Shown one piece after another: positions 31,888 to 40,593 of a DNA stretch of 64,000 bases. A program made the position numbers and the translations under genes. The notes beneath the pieces were generated by a model. It saw only the letters and a list, made by a program, of their open reading frames with translations, did no database searches and was not told where the DNA came from. The number at the start of each line of letters is the position of its first letter. The stretch's first letter is position 1. This DNA is from Phosphitispora fastidiosa (lineage in GTDB: Bacteria > Bacillota > Thermincolia > Thermincolales > UBA2595). The stretch is from assembly GCF_019008365.1 (NCBI RefSeq), contig NZ_JAHHUL010000002.1, positions 1-64,000 of the forward strand, read 5' to 3'.

Positions 31888-33793
31888 AAAACTTCTTCCT
31901 GGTTATCCACCAGCCCACAACTCCGATAAGCGTTAAAGCAGCGCCTGCAAGGAGGACATTGTACCAAGGTGTGCTAGTGTCTGGAAGCTGCCTGCCTGTA
32001 ACAGTCGGTGTGACAACTACCGGTGGAGTTACAACGACTGTAGCGAACGCGATATCGATAGCTGTCATACCATTTGCGCTGCCTTCGGCCCTGGCGGTGT
32101 TCGTCGTGGTTACATTGAGATTCATCTTGCCGGTGTATATCCATGTCTCGTTGGGTTGGAGCAGGTTGTCAGCGTTGACGTCACCGGAAACATAGTTCAC
32201 GGGACTGACTTTATCATCGGTGACACTCACATTGCTTAATGCGACCATACTGGGGTTGGTTACTTTATAGGTGTACGTAACCGAACCCTGTCCAGAAGTC
32301 AATGACAGCGGTTCTGGTGTTTTTATAATGTTGATGAGTGGTGGATAGACTGGAACAGTTGGTGTGACAACGACTGTAGCGAACGCGATATCGATAGCTG
32401 TTATACCATTTGCGCTGCCTTTGGCCGTGGCGGTGTTCGTCGTGGTTGCGTTGAGATTCATCTTGCCGGTGTAGATCCATGTCTCATTGGCTTGGAGCAG
32501 GTTGTCAGCGTTGTCGTCACCGGAAACATAGTTCACGGGACTGACTTTATCATCGGTGACACTCACATTGCTTAATGCGACCATACCGGGGTTGGTTACT
32601 TTATAGGTGTACGTAACCGAGCCCTGTCCGGAAGTCAATGCCAGCGGTTCTGGTGTTTTTATAACGTTGATTAATGGTGGATAGGTCGTTTGTCCCCCCC
32701 CGCTGCTATGGGTAACGCTTGGCGGAATGGGAATGTCATTGTTAGTAAGCGTTACGGTTTTGTTATCGCCGGAGGCTAAAGTAATATTGCCACTAAAATC
32801 ACTATCCCCGCTATAACTTACGGTATATCCAGCAAAAGTGTCTTCGCTAACTACATAAGTACCCGCTGCCAACGTGTAGGTTGTTCCAGGTGATTCAACA
32901 CCTGGTGCTGGGCTTGCGGCAACATCACTACCGGAAGTCTTTACGTGCAGGTTAAAGTTAGCAGCAACTGCTGTGCGACCATTATCATTAATAACATGCT
33001 TAATTACATGAAGGGTGGCTGGGGCCGGCGGGACCGGTGGAGTCGGTGGGATCGCACAAGTCCCATTTGTGATGGTATTGGTGTCTAGTGTGACCGCGCC
33101 ATTCCGTGCCAACAACTGTCCTTGCACCGTCGCACCGGAATCCGCTGTAATGGATGTCAATGCGAAGATGTGTCCTACGAAATGAGAGTTCATTCCTAAT
33201 GTCGCGGAGCTTCCGACCTTCCAGAAGATTCTGCAGAACCGAGCGCTGTTGATGAGGTTAACATTACTGTCTGATGCTGTGATGAGCGTGGAGGCAGTCT
33301 TAAATACGAAGACGCCATCGGGGTCACCCTGGGCGTCGAGCGTGAGAGTGCCTGTTATCTGGAAAGTGCCGTCGGCTGAATCGTAAGTGCCAGGAGTCAA
33401 TGTAGTCCCACCAAGCTCAGTGGGAATGCGAGTGACCGGTGTTCTTCCAGCGGCGTCGTCATATGCAGTTACCAGATCGTCCTTGGCCACACTTGCGACA
33501 CCATCAACATCAGCCAGGTATACAGTCCCACTCACTGACACGCTCGCCTGCCCAGTGAACTCTGTACCTGGAGACAGCCCGACATCTCCGCCAGCATCTC
33601 CGTTAATTGTGGTCGTTCCGGTATTGGTGATTGTCGAGCCGGCCAAAACCGCAAAACTGGAGGTTGTTCCAAGATCTACGGGCGTTTGGGCTGCCATACT
33701 AATTGCAGATACTGCCATCATAATTACCAGTAATAGTGTTAGTAGTAATGGTATGAATTTCATCTTATTAAGTGTTTTCATAGATTTATTCAA
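31880..33793 (-). CDS. Sortase-anchored DUF3494 (ice-binding-like) surface protein
   Basis: A 637-residue wall protein. Signal peptide (about 1-35, ending Met-Ala-Ala), then a DUF3494 ice-binding-like beta-helix domain (about 38-245; Leu-Gly-Thr-Thr-Ser-Ser-Phe-Ala-Val-Leu-Ala-Gly). A proline linker, a SpaA/prealbumin-like domain (about 260-350) and two nearly identical DUF11-type repeats of about 105 residues follow. The C-terminus is a sorting signal: Leu-Pro-Asp-Thr-Ser at 603, hydrophobic helix, Arg-Lys-Lys. The domain is used by many non-cold bacteria as an adhesin, so ice binding is not implied. Start may be the TTG at 33793 or the ATG at 33781. Confidence 0.88.
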   Translation of the reverse strand: MNKSMKTLNKMKFIPLLLTLLLVIMMAVSAISMAAQTPVDLGTTSSFAVLAGSTITNTGTTTINGDAGGDVGLSPGTEFTGQASVSVSGTVYLADVDGVASVAKDDLVTAYDDAAGRTPVTRIPTELGGTTLTPGTYDSADGTFQITGTLTLDAQGDPDGVFVFKTASTLITASDSNVNLINSARFCRIFWKVGSSATLGMNSHFVGHIFALTSITADSGATVQGQLLARNGAVTLDTNTITNGTCAIPPTPPVPPAPATLHVIKHVINDNGRTAVAANFNLHVKTSGSDVAASPAPGVESPGTTYTLAAGTYVVSEDTFAGYTVSYSGDSDFSGNITLASGDNKTVTLTNNDIPIPPSVTHSSGGGQTTYPPLINVIKTPEPLALTSGQGSVTYTYKVTNPGMVALSNVSVTDDKVSPVNYVSGDDNADNLLQANETWIYTGKMNLNATTTNTATAKGSANGITAIDIAFATVVVTPTVPVYPPLINIIKTPEPLSLTSGQGSVTYTYKVTNPSMVALSNVSVTDDKVSPVNYVSGDVNADNLLQPNETWIYTGKMNLNVTTTNTARAEGSANGMTAIDIAFATVVVTPPVVVTPTVTGRQLPDTSTPWYNVLLAGAALTLIGVVGWWITRKKFYA

Positions 33794-33835
33794 TCCTCTC
33801 TTTTACCTAAATATAACAACAAATTTGTTTCATTG

Positions 33836-34537
33836 TTAATATTCATTATCTTGAAATGCATCTTCTGCATCCCAATTACCCATAGCCTCCCATTTAAGAA
33901 AAACTTCGTGAGTGGGACTGTTAATCGTATCAGCAGAGAAACTTAAAAAGACTTCTGGTATTTGATTTTTCATCCCCCCGAAAAAATAATTCATATAATA
34001 TAAATTGTTTAGGCCAAGTTCAGGTCCGGAATCGGGTACTCCTAAAATATTTTTTATCTGCAAGAAAGTCATTCCCACCCTTGCGTCCAAAATTTCTTGT
34101 TTTCCTCCCATAATGATGCTGACTGCTAATTGATTCTCCACATCCTCCGGTGAACAAAAACGAATGGGTCCCCTTTCATAGTTAAAGAGCATATAGTTGT
34201 GCGGCCCATACCAATTGCTGTCCCCTTGCTCTTCCGGTTCCCCCATCACTTCCTTTATTTCAGCAAAACTTTTTCCCAGAAGATTTAATACCAGATCCCT
34301 TTGCAACAAATCCAAATCCAGATCAGGCCGTTCCGAATAGCTTTCCGCTCCCTCCATTTTAGGTTCCTGGGCGTATACGTAATCAACCATCTTTATTTCC
34401 CGGAAGTTCATTTGATCAACCGTCTTTATTTTCTGGGAATATACGTGCTTCTGCAAAGGATCATAACCCAATAGCAGGATAAAAATTAATAATGATATTA
34501 AAAGAGCTAAGGGTTTGCAAAGTTTATATGAAAACAT
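33836..34537 (-). CDS. Exported protein of unknown function, two SmpA-like repeats
   Basis: About 233 residues from the ATG at 34537 (AAGGAG 9 bp upstream; the frame is open 6 codons further). One N-terminal membrane segment or uncleaved signal (about 8-25) is followed by an extracellular part. Two segments share the pattern Gly-x-Ser/Thr-Phe-x-x-Ile-Lys-x2-(Met/Leu)-Gly-x-Pro (near 95 and 160), reminiscent of SmpA/BLIP-type or DUF4309 folds. I do not recognise a specific family. It stands between the signalling operon and the sortase substrate and has its own upstream region, part of which is duplicated at 43962-44034. Confidence 0.55.
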   Translation of the reverse strand: MFSYKLCKPLALLISLLIFILLLGYDPLQKHVYSQKIKTVDQMNFREIKMVDYVYAQEPKMEGAESYSERPDLDLDLLQRDLVLNLLGKSFAEIKEVMGEPEEQGDSNWYGPHNYMLFNYERGPIRFCSPEDVENQLAVSIIMGGKQEILDARVGMTFLQIKNILGVPDSGPELGLNNLYYMNYFFGGMKNQIPEVFLSFSADTINSPTHEVFLKWEAMGNWDAEDAFQDNEY

Positions 34538-34643
34538 TTTAATCTTCTCCTTCACTTCAATACTTTCTTTAAAGCTTCAGTGTGGCAGGGGACGGTTGAA
34601 CTGTAAGTTTGAAGTATAATTCGAATATTATCTCTAATTTTAT

Positions 34644-34733
34644 ACGAATAGTTTCTGAGAAGTCTATCAGCACAGTACCTATAAATTAAATAAGTAAGTA
34701 AATAAGTAAATAAAAACAAGCCTTGTCAAACAT
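34644..34733. repeat. Duplicated intergenic segment, copy 1
   Basis: Starting ACGAATAGTTTCTGAGAA and running through TCTATCAGCACAGTAC, an AAGTAA-rich stretch and AGCCTTGTCAAACAT, this segment recurs at 43962-44034 with a few changes and a shorter AT tract. Both copies lie upstream of minus-strand genes, so they probably carry a shared promoter or operator. In this copy the last part also forms half of the terminator at 34712-34745. Confidence 0.75.
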
Positions 34734-34745
34734 CATAAGGCTTGT
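34712..34745 (-). terminator. Terminator of the signalling operon
   Basis: Minus strand: ACAAGCCTT/AAGGCTTGT arms (34737-34745 and 34716-34724), 12-nt loop, then TTTTTATTT. It lies 30 bp after the response regulator stop codon. Confidence 0.8.
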
Positions 34746-34774
34746 TTAGTGAAGTTATGGAGCAAACCTTTACT

Positions 34775-35422
34775 TCAGGAATTTTCCTGTTTAAGGATTT
34801 TGGCAAATTCAATTATTTCTGTCTCGCTGTTGATGTTTAATTTTTGCATAATATTAAAGCGGTGCGTGTCAACTGTTTTGGGGCTTATTTGTAAGCTTTG
34901 CGCGATTTTCTTACGGCTGCAGTTATGAGAAAAAAGCTTAAATATTTCCCGTTCCCTTATTGTAAGATTATTGTATGCTTTTAAAGCCTTACTCACAGGA
35001 GGTGACTCCATATAATGGGTCACGATAGGCTCCAGTAACCCAGGACTTAGATAGATTTTATTATTTTTTACGGCGTTCAGCGCTACTTTGAGTTCTTCAA
35101 AAACAGCATCCTTAATCACAAATCCCAATGCACCAAACTTTAAAGCCTCCTTTACATACACTTTATCCGCATAACTGGAAAGGATAATTATCTTTGTCTT
35201 TGGAAAACGTTCTCGTATCTGTTTCGTTGCTTGCAATCCGCTGAGCTTCGGCATGTAGATATCCATAACAACCAAATCGGGAGCTTTTTTAGCAGTGAGG
35301 GCCAGCGCTTCAAGCCCGTCTTCCGCCTCACCAATAACCTCTACATTACTGTCCTTAGTTTCCAACAAGGCACGCAGTCCCTGGCGGAAAATTGCATGAT
35401 CATCTACTAATAAAACACGCAT
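34775..35422 (-). CDS. NarL/FixJ-family response regulator
   Basis: A 215-residue two-component regulator. The receiver domain (about 1-118) has Asp7-Asp8, phospho-acceptor Asp54 (Val-Met-Asp-Ile-Tyr-Met-Pro), Ser85-Ser86 and Lys107. A LuxR-type helix-turn-helix (about 148-208; Leu-Thr-Ile-Arg-Glu-Arg-Glu-Ile) binds DNA. It follows the histidine kinase gene by 10 bp and is its evident partner. Targets are unknown; nearby island promoters are candidates. Confidence 0.92.
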   Translation of the reverse strand: MRVLLVDDHAIFRQGLRALLETKDSNVEVIGEAEDGLEALALTAKKAPDLVVMDIYMPKLSGLQATKQIRERFPKTKIIILSSYADKVYVKEALKFGALGFVIKDAVFEELKVALNAVKNNKIYLSPGLLEPIVTHYMESPPVSKALKAYNNLTIREREIFKLFSHNCSRKKIAQSLQISPKTVDTHRFNIMQKLNINSETEIIEFAKILKQENS

Positions 35423-35432
35423 GGGAAACGCC

Positions 35433-37019
35433 TCACTTTTTACTGAGCGGTATGGTTATTTTAATATCGGTCCCTTGCCCGGGAGAAGATTTTATTTCAA
35501 TTGTTCCTTTTAACAAAAAAACACGTTCTTTCATGCCCAGCAAGCCGAGATGGTTAGAGGCGTAGTCGTTAAAATCATTTGTATCAAAGCCGACACCATC
35601 ATCTCGAATCCTGCAGGTAACCTTCTTTAAGTTCCAGGTAAGGTTAACAGTCAAATTGCGGGCGTAAGCATGACGGGCCGCGTTGGTCAAAGATTCCTGG
35701 ATGCAGCGGTAAAGGGTGTTTTCTACTTCCGGGCTAAATTCCGGCGTCTCCGGGTCAACCCTCAACTGGGTATTCATGCTCGTTTTCTGGTTCATTTCCT
35801 CTACCATGTCTTTTAACACAACTATTAGACCAAGAACGTCCAGCGCAGGGGGGCGTAAATAAGCGGATTTATGGCGAACTTTTACTATTGAATCATTTAC
35901 TTTATTTATACTTTCCTGCAACCTTTCTTGCAACTTTATATCTGCATCAGAAATCATCGTGCAGAGCAACTGCAGGTCCAGCTTGAGGGCAAAAAGAATC
36001 ATGCCTACTTCATCATGCAGTTCTCTGGCCAGGCGCATCCTTTCATTTTCGATAGCTTGAAGCGCTTCGACGCGAACTGCTTCCGCTTCGGCTTGCTTTC
36101 TTGCTGTTACATCCCGGGAAATGCCGCGGTAGCCCTGTAAACAGCCTTGCTCATCAAAAAAGGGTATCCCACTTGTTTCAAAAAAGACGGGGTGCCCCTC
36201 TGGGTGGAGCATGGTATTTTTATATAGAGCAAAAATCTCTTGCCGTTGCATTATATCTTCTATAAACAGCCTAGATCTCCCGGCTTCTTCAGGTTTCATA
36301 AAGTCAAACAGTGTTTTTCCAATAATTTCTGCAGCAGAGCTATAGCCCATTATTTCAAATATCCTGGGATTAGTGTAAGTATATTTAATCTCGGTATCTA
36401 TCTCCCAAACCCAGTCACTGGTCTGTTCCAGCAGTTCTTTATACCTTTTGTTGCTCTCCCGCAGCCCTTCTTCCGCCTGCTTGCGCTCGCTGATGTCCAC
36501 CGCTGCAATGCGGCACTGTTGTCCGTTTTCAAAAGGCCTGGCTTCAATGTGCACATAGAGTGGTTCCATTCCTGCTTTGCGGATTGCCACCTCGCAGGTC
36601 TCTTTGGCCTCGCTTTTAAACACTTTTTCCAGGAAAACGTTAAAAAGGGGACGGTACTCGGTAGAAATGAATAAACCGAATGGACGGTTTGCCAACCTGG
36701 AACGTTCTACCCCCAACAGGTGTGACCCTGTCAGGTTGGCTTGGAGGATCATCCCGTCGCGCTCCAGGGTGAAGTAGCCTACAGGAGCAAAGTCGTAGAG
36801 GTCGGTGTATTGTCCAAGATATGCCTCCAGCTCTGAGCGTGCCTGCTGCAGTTCCTCGTTTTGCATCTCCAGCTCAATTTGGTGTACCTCCAGTTCATGA
36901 ACGAGCCGATGCAATTCTGCCGGCGTCGCGGAAAAACCTCTTTTTTGCTTTATTTCTTTCAACCGCACCTCTGCCCGACGGCGCAACTCGTCCGCTGACT
37001 TGTTATTGTTCTTGCTCAT
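35433..37019 (-). CDS. PAS-domain sensor histidine kinase, NarX/DegS type
   Basis: About 528 residues, no transmembrane segment, so a cytoplasmic sensor. An N-terminal coiled coil, then two PAS domains (about 75-185 and 195-310) with PAC motifs. The HisKA_3 dimerisation helix carries His335 in Leu-Ala-Arg-Glu-Leu-His-Asp-Glu-Val-Gly. The ATPase domain follows, with Asn-Ala-Ala-Arg-His-Ala and Gly-Leu-Leu-Gly-Met. The ATG at 37019 (GGGAG 8 bp upstream) lies within the last codons of the cheB-cheR fusion, indicating coupling. This kinase class pairs with NarL-type regulators, and one follows directly. Confidence 0.9.
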   Translation of the reverse strand: MSKNNNKSADELRRRAEVRLKEIKQKRGFSATPAELHRLVHELEVHQIELEMQNEELQQARSELEAYLGQYTDLYDFAPVGYFTLERDGMILQANLTGSHLLGVERSRLANRPFGLFISTEYRPLFNVFLEKVFKSEAKETCEVAIRKAGMEPLYVHIEARPFENGQQCRIAAVDISERKQAEEGLRESNKRYKELLEQTSDWVWEIDTEIKYTYTNPRIFEIMGYSSAAEIIGKTLFDFMKPEEAGRSRLFIEDIMQRQEIFALYKNTMLHPEGHPVFFETSGIPFFDEQGCLQGYRGISRDVTARKQAEAEAVRVEALQAIENERMRLARELHDEVGMILFALKLDLQLLCTMISDADIKLQERLQESINKVNDSIVKVRHKSAYLRPPALDVLGLIVVLKDMVEEMNQKTSMNTQLRVDPETPEFSPEVENTLYRCIQESLTNAARHAYARNLTVNLTWNLKKVTCRIRDDGVGFDTNDFNDYASNHLGLLGMKERVFLLKGTIEIKSSPGQGTDIKITIPLSKK

Positions 37020-39780
37020 GATGATCGCTCCCATGTTTTTCAGATTTCGGGGTTTTATCAGTATCCTCTTCCTTACAATCCCGCCTTATTTCATCCTGCA
37101 GTCTCTTTCCGGCCTCGTTCAGTTCCATATCTTTTTTAGCTATGCGTTTCTCCAAATCGATCTGGGTCTGCTTAAGAGCAGCCTCCAGCGTCTTTAAAGC
37201 GGTGATGTCTGTAAAGGTGATCACCAGACCGTCAATTTTGTCTTCAAGCGTGCGATAGGGCATGATGCGCACCCTAAACCAGCGCCCGCCGGCGGTGACC
37301 GACTTCTCCGTAAATACTAGTGTGCGCAGGACTTTCCGCCCGTCTGCGGCCAATTCCGGGTAGGACAGGTCGGAGGTAATGTCCGTGATCGGCCGTCCCA
37401 CATCGACGGGGATCAGCTTGATGATTTTGGCCGTCTGGGCGGTAAAACGCCGCACGCAGAGCTTTTTATCCAGGAATAAAGTAGCGATGTCCGTGCTGTC
37501 GAGCAGGTTTTTCATGTCGTTATTTACCCGGGACAGCTCTTCCACCTTTGTTTGCAATTCGTAGTTAACCGTCTGCAATTCTTCATTTAAGGACTGCATT
37601 TCTTCTCTGGAGGAAGTTGTTTCCTCGTTGGTGGATTGCAGTTCCTCATTGGTGGATTGCAGTTCCTCGTAGGCGGATAAGAGTTCTTCCTGAGAGGTCT
37701 GCATCTCTTGATGAAAGGTCTGCAGTTCCTGGCAGGCTTGCGCCAGTTCTAACTCCAGTTCCGCCACACGGTTTCTGTGGGCAGGTGCCAGTTTAGCCCC
37801 GCCTGGTACTTCCGTTAGAGAGGGCATTCTGACTTCTGTAAAAACAATCATGACCAGGCACTGCTGCCCCTTCGTCTCTGGGAGCGGCTGGAGGGTGACA
37901 TCCGCGGTGTGTTTCCCGCTATCAGTATCTATCTCTAAGTTTTTCAAGGTTACCAGGCTGTTTTGGCGAAGCGCTTTCTGAAAGGCACTGCTTAGCTTGT
38001 AGCGCAACCCTGCGTGGACCATGGCGAAAATGTTCCAATTGGCCTTACCGGCTGCCGGTTCCAGGTACTTGCCCGTTCGTCCCCTGGTATAGAGAATATC
38101 GCCCCTATCGTTAACCAGCACGGCTGCCGGAGCGTAGTGCAGCAGGATCAACTGGTCGGCCAGCTCCTCCAGATTTGGGATATGCTTTTGTGCTTGCGGG
38201 TGAGTGACAGCCGTTTCCAGCGCACCCGGAAAAACGGGATAGAGCGAGGAAGGAAATTCGAAAAACTCCGAACGCAGGCTGGACTCCAGCCGCCGGTAGA
38301 GTCGCCCTTTGCCTTCCAAGGGCGCAAAATGGTCGGAAAAGCTGCCGGTGGTTTCCGCACTGCCCAGAAATAGGATCCCGCCTGGATTTAAGCTGTATTG
38401 AAAGAGTGCCAGGAGCTTTTTCTGCAGCTTGGGGGTCAGGTAGATGAACAGGTTGCGGCAGCTCAGGATATCCATCTTGGTGAAGGGTGGATCCATGATG
38501 ATATTATGGGGAGCAAAAACAACCATCTCGCGGATCTCTTGAGCTACGCGGTAACCGTGTTCGTCTTGGATAAAAAAGCGGCGTAGCCGTTTCGGGGAAA
38601 CATCTGCCGCAATGTTGGCCGTATAGAAGCCCTGACGGGCTTTTTCAATGGCGTCACGGTTCAGGTCGGTGGCAAAAATCTGAAACGGGAAGTTCGTAGT
38701 TGGTTCGAGGTGCTCCAGTGCCTCTTTGAAAACAATAGCCAAGGAATAGGCTTCCTCCCCTGTGGAGCAGCCGGGCACCCAGGCCCGCAGCGGCTGATGC
38801 GGCGCACGCCCGCTAAAAAGCTCCGGGAATACCTGTTCTTTCAAATGCTCCCACACCTCCGGGTCGCGGAAAAAGCTGGTCACACTAATCAAAAGTTCCT
38901 TGAAGAGCAGTTGCAGTTCCTGGGGATTCTCCTGCAGTAAGCGGATATATGTTGCGAGCTTGTCGATCTGGTGGATGCCCATACGCCGCTCGATGCGGCG
39001 ACAGACGGTGGTTTTCTTATAGAGAGAAAAATCCTGGCCTGTCTGTGAGCGCAGCAGGATAATAACCTTTTCGAAGGCACTGTCTTCTTTGTCTGTCAGG
39101 GCTGGTTCGGACCGGTCGATTATCAGGGGTTTGTGCTTAAGGTAAGCGATAATCTTGAACGGCAGCTCCTCCACCGGGGCTACGACGTCAACAAGACCGG
39201 TGCCGATGGCACTTTTGGGCATACCATTGAATTTCGCCGAAGTCGGATCCTGTGCAAAGACCACTCCGCTTCTTTCCTTGATGGCCTTAAGGCCCATCGT
39301 GCCGTCGGTGCCCATGCCGGAGAGGATCACTGCGATGCTCCGTTCCTGCCGGTCATCGGCCAGAGATCGAAAAAAGAAATCGATTGGCAGACGAAGACCG
39401 CGGGGCGCTGCCATGTCGAAAAGGTGTAACACCCCGTGGAAGAGGGACATGTCCTTGTTTGGCGGGATAAGATAGACGCAGTCGGGCTGGACAGCAGTGT
39501 GCTCCTGGGCCTGAAAGACGGGCATGACGGTTGCACGCTTAAGCAATTCCACCATGATGCCCTCGCGCGTTGGGTCCAGGTGCTGAACCACAACAAAAGC
39601 TACACCGCTTTTTTCCGGCACATTTCCCAGGAAGAGTTCCAGGGCTTCCAAACCCCCGGCGGAAGCGCCAATGCCGATGATGGGAAAGTCCGCCTCAGGC
39701 GTTTTCGCTTGATCAGTGTTATGGTACTCACCGGGTGAGCAGATTTCTTTTTGCGTATCAGCAATCTTCTTATTGACCAC
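37003..39780 (-). CDS. CheB-CheR fusion with coiled coil and PAS domain
   Basis: About 925 residues. A CheB methylesterase domain (about 33-215) keeps the triad Ser40 (Gly-Ala-Ser-Ala-Gly-Gly), His (Gln-His-Leu-Asp-Pro) and Asp (Gly-Met-Gly-Thr-Asp-Gly). A CheR methyltransferase domain (about 235-490) has Arg-Arg-Ile-Glu-Arg-Arg-Met and the SAM loop Pro-Gly-Cys-Ser-Thr-Gly-Glu-Glu-Ala-Tyr-Ser. Then a leucine/glutamate heptad coiled coil (about 655-765) and a PAS domain. Start: GTG at 39780, 6 bp after GGAGGT. No receiver domain and no chemoreceptor gene are nearby, so it likely works in a non-chemotactic pathway with the kinase downstream. Confidence 0.92.
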   Translation of the reverse strand: MVNKKIADTQKEICSPGEYHNTDQAKTPEADFPIIGIGASAGGLEALELFLGNVPEKSGVAFVVVQHLDPTREGIMVELLKRATVMPVFQAQEHTAVQPDCVYLIPPNKDMSLFHGVLHLFDMAAPRGLRLPIDFFFRSLADDRQERSIAVILSGMGTDGTMGLKAIKERSGVVFAQDPTSAKFNGMPKSAIGTGLVDVVAPVEELPFKIIAYLKHKPLIIDRSEPALTDKEDSAFEKVIILLRSQTGQDFSLYKKTTVCRRIERRMGIHQIDKLATYIRLLQENPQELQLLFKELLISVTSFFRDPEVWEHLKEQVFPELFSGRAPHQPLRAWVPGCSTGEEAYSLAIVFKEALEHLEPTTNFPFQIFATDLNRDAIEKARQGFYTANIAADVSPKRLRRFFIQDEHGYRVAQEIREMVVFAPHNIIMDPPFTKMDILSCRNLFIYLTPKLQKKLLALFQYSLNPGGILFLGSAETTGSFSDHFAPLEGKGRLYRRLESSLRSEFFEFPSSLYPVFPGALETAVTHPQAQKHIPNLEELADQLILLHYAPAAVLVNDRGDILYTRGRTGKYLEPAAGKANWNIFAMVHAGLRYKLSSAFQKALRQNSLVTLKNLEIDTDSGKHTADVTLQPLPETKGQQCLVMIVFTEVRMPSLTEVPGGAKLAPAHRNRVAELELELAQACQELQTFHQEMQTSQEELLSAYEELQSTNEELQSTNEETTSSREEMQSLNEELQTVNYELQTKVEELSRVNNDMKNLLDSTDIATLFLDKKLCVRRFTAQTAKIIKLIPVDVGRPITDITSDLSYPELAADGRKVLRTLVFTEKSVTAGGRWFRVRIMPYRTLEDKIDGLVITFTDITALKTLEAALKQTQIDLEKRIAKKDMELNEAGKRLQDEIRRDCKEEDTDKTPKSEKHGSDHHEQEQ

Positions 39781-39908
39781 CCTTATACCTCCATTCTTAA
39801 TATCCAAAGTTTGCTGCGCGAATCCCCACCCGCAAGATCACTTAAAACCACCTTTGTATGCTCAATGGTAAAAATGACGGTATTGCCTGACCGCAGACTA
39901 CTATATAT

Positions 39909-40006
39909 AATGACCATAGAATTTACAGAAAAGAAAGACGCCCCCGTTTAAAGTGCTACTGCACTAACAGCGCCAGGGGCGTCTACCAACTCTAACTATG
40001 GTCATT
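39909..40006. terminator. Three-tier long hairpin
   Basis: Nested perfect arms: ATGACCATAG/CTATGGTCAT (outer), AGACGCCCC/GGGGCGTCT (39936-39944 and 39976-39984), and AGTGC/GCACT (inner). On the minus strand the middle stem is followed by TCTTTCTTTTC, so it may terminate transcripts from the decayed YtxH gene. It shares the CGCC/GGGGCG stem and adjoining GCGCCAG with the terminator at 44087-44129. The remaining gene-free DNA, 40007-40240, shows nothing I can identify. Confidence 0.6.
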
Positions 40007-40240
40007 TTAACAAATTATGAGCTGGTTGAAAACCCCTCAAGCGGTGTTTTTCATTAGTAGCGGAGAACAGATTTTTTGCCCATGTTGTGGCGCCGTTGAA
40101 AGTCATCAGTAGCCGGAGACGAGGGTATAGATATTTATATATTTCAACAATATTCTAGCTAATTCCTGCCTCTAAAAAAGGTTGGGTATTAAAACTAGCC
40201 TTTAGTTTGTTTCATACCAAGGGTTTAACCTTGCCTAAGC

Positions 40241-40484
40241 TTAAATCACGTGTATTTGGAAGGAGGATCTCATCTGTCGTTGGGGAGGGTATGAAACGCC
40301 ATAATCTGCTTTATTTGTGTCTTCCCTGGTTTCTTGACCAGATTTGGGCGCTAATAAAACGCCAGCTGCTGCACCAATAGCAGCACCTACTGTGAGTCCT
40401 GCAGCTACTTTTTTTGCTGTATCCTTTCTTTCGTTCTTTCTTCTTTTTTTCATTCTTTAGTTTCTCTAAATAATCCTTTAGCAT
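40241..40484 (-). pseudogene. YtxH-domain gene, frameshifted
   Basis: The recognisable YtxH core (Ala-Ala-Gly-Leu-Thr-Val-Gly-Ala-Ala-Ile-Gly, Leu-Leu-Ala-Pro-Lys-Ser-Gly-Gln-Glu-Thr-Arg-Glu) is encoded in one frame that could start at the ATG at 40453. A better start, the ATG at 40484 with AGGGGGT 7 bp upstream, opens a different frame (Met-Leu-Lys-Asp-Tyr-Leu-Glu-Lys-Leu) that resembles the N-terminus of the intact YtxH protein at 31150. The two frames meet in an A-rich run near 40430, so one indel appears to have broken the gene. The C-terminal 20 residues also look out of frame. Confidence 0.65.
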
Positions 40485-40593
40485 TTCTCATACCCCCTGT
40501 ATCTATCAATCTAACTGTAATTGCCTCCGCCTTCGGCATAGGCTATCGATTAGAATATCCTCGTTCAGCATCAACGTCGTAATGTACCCTTTT

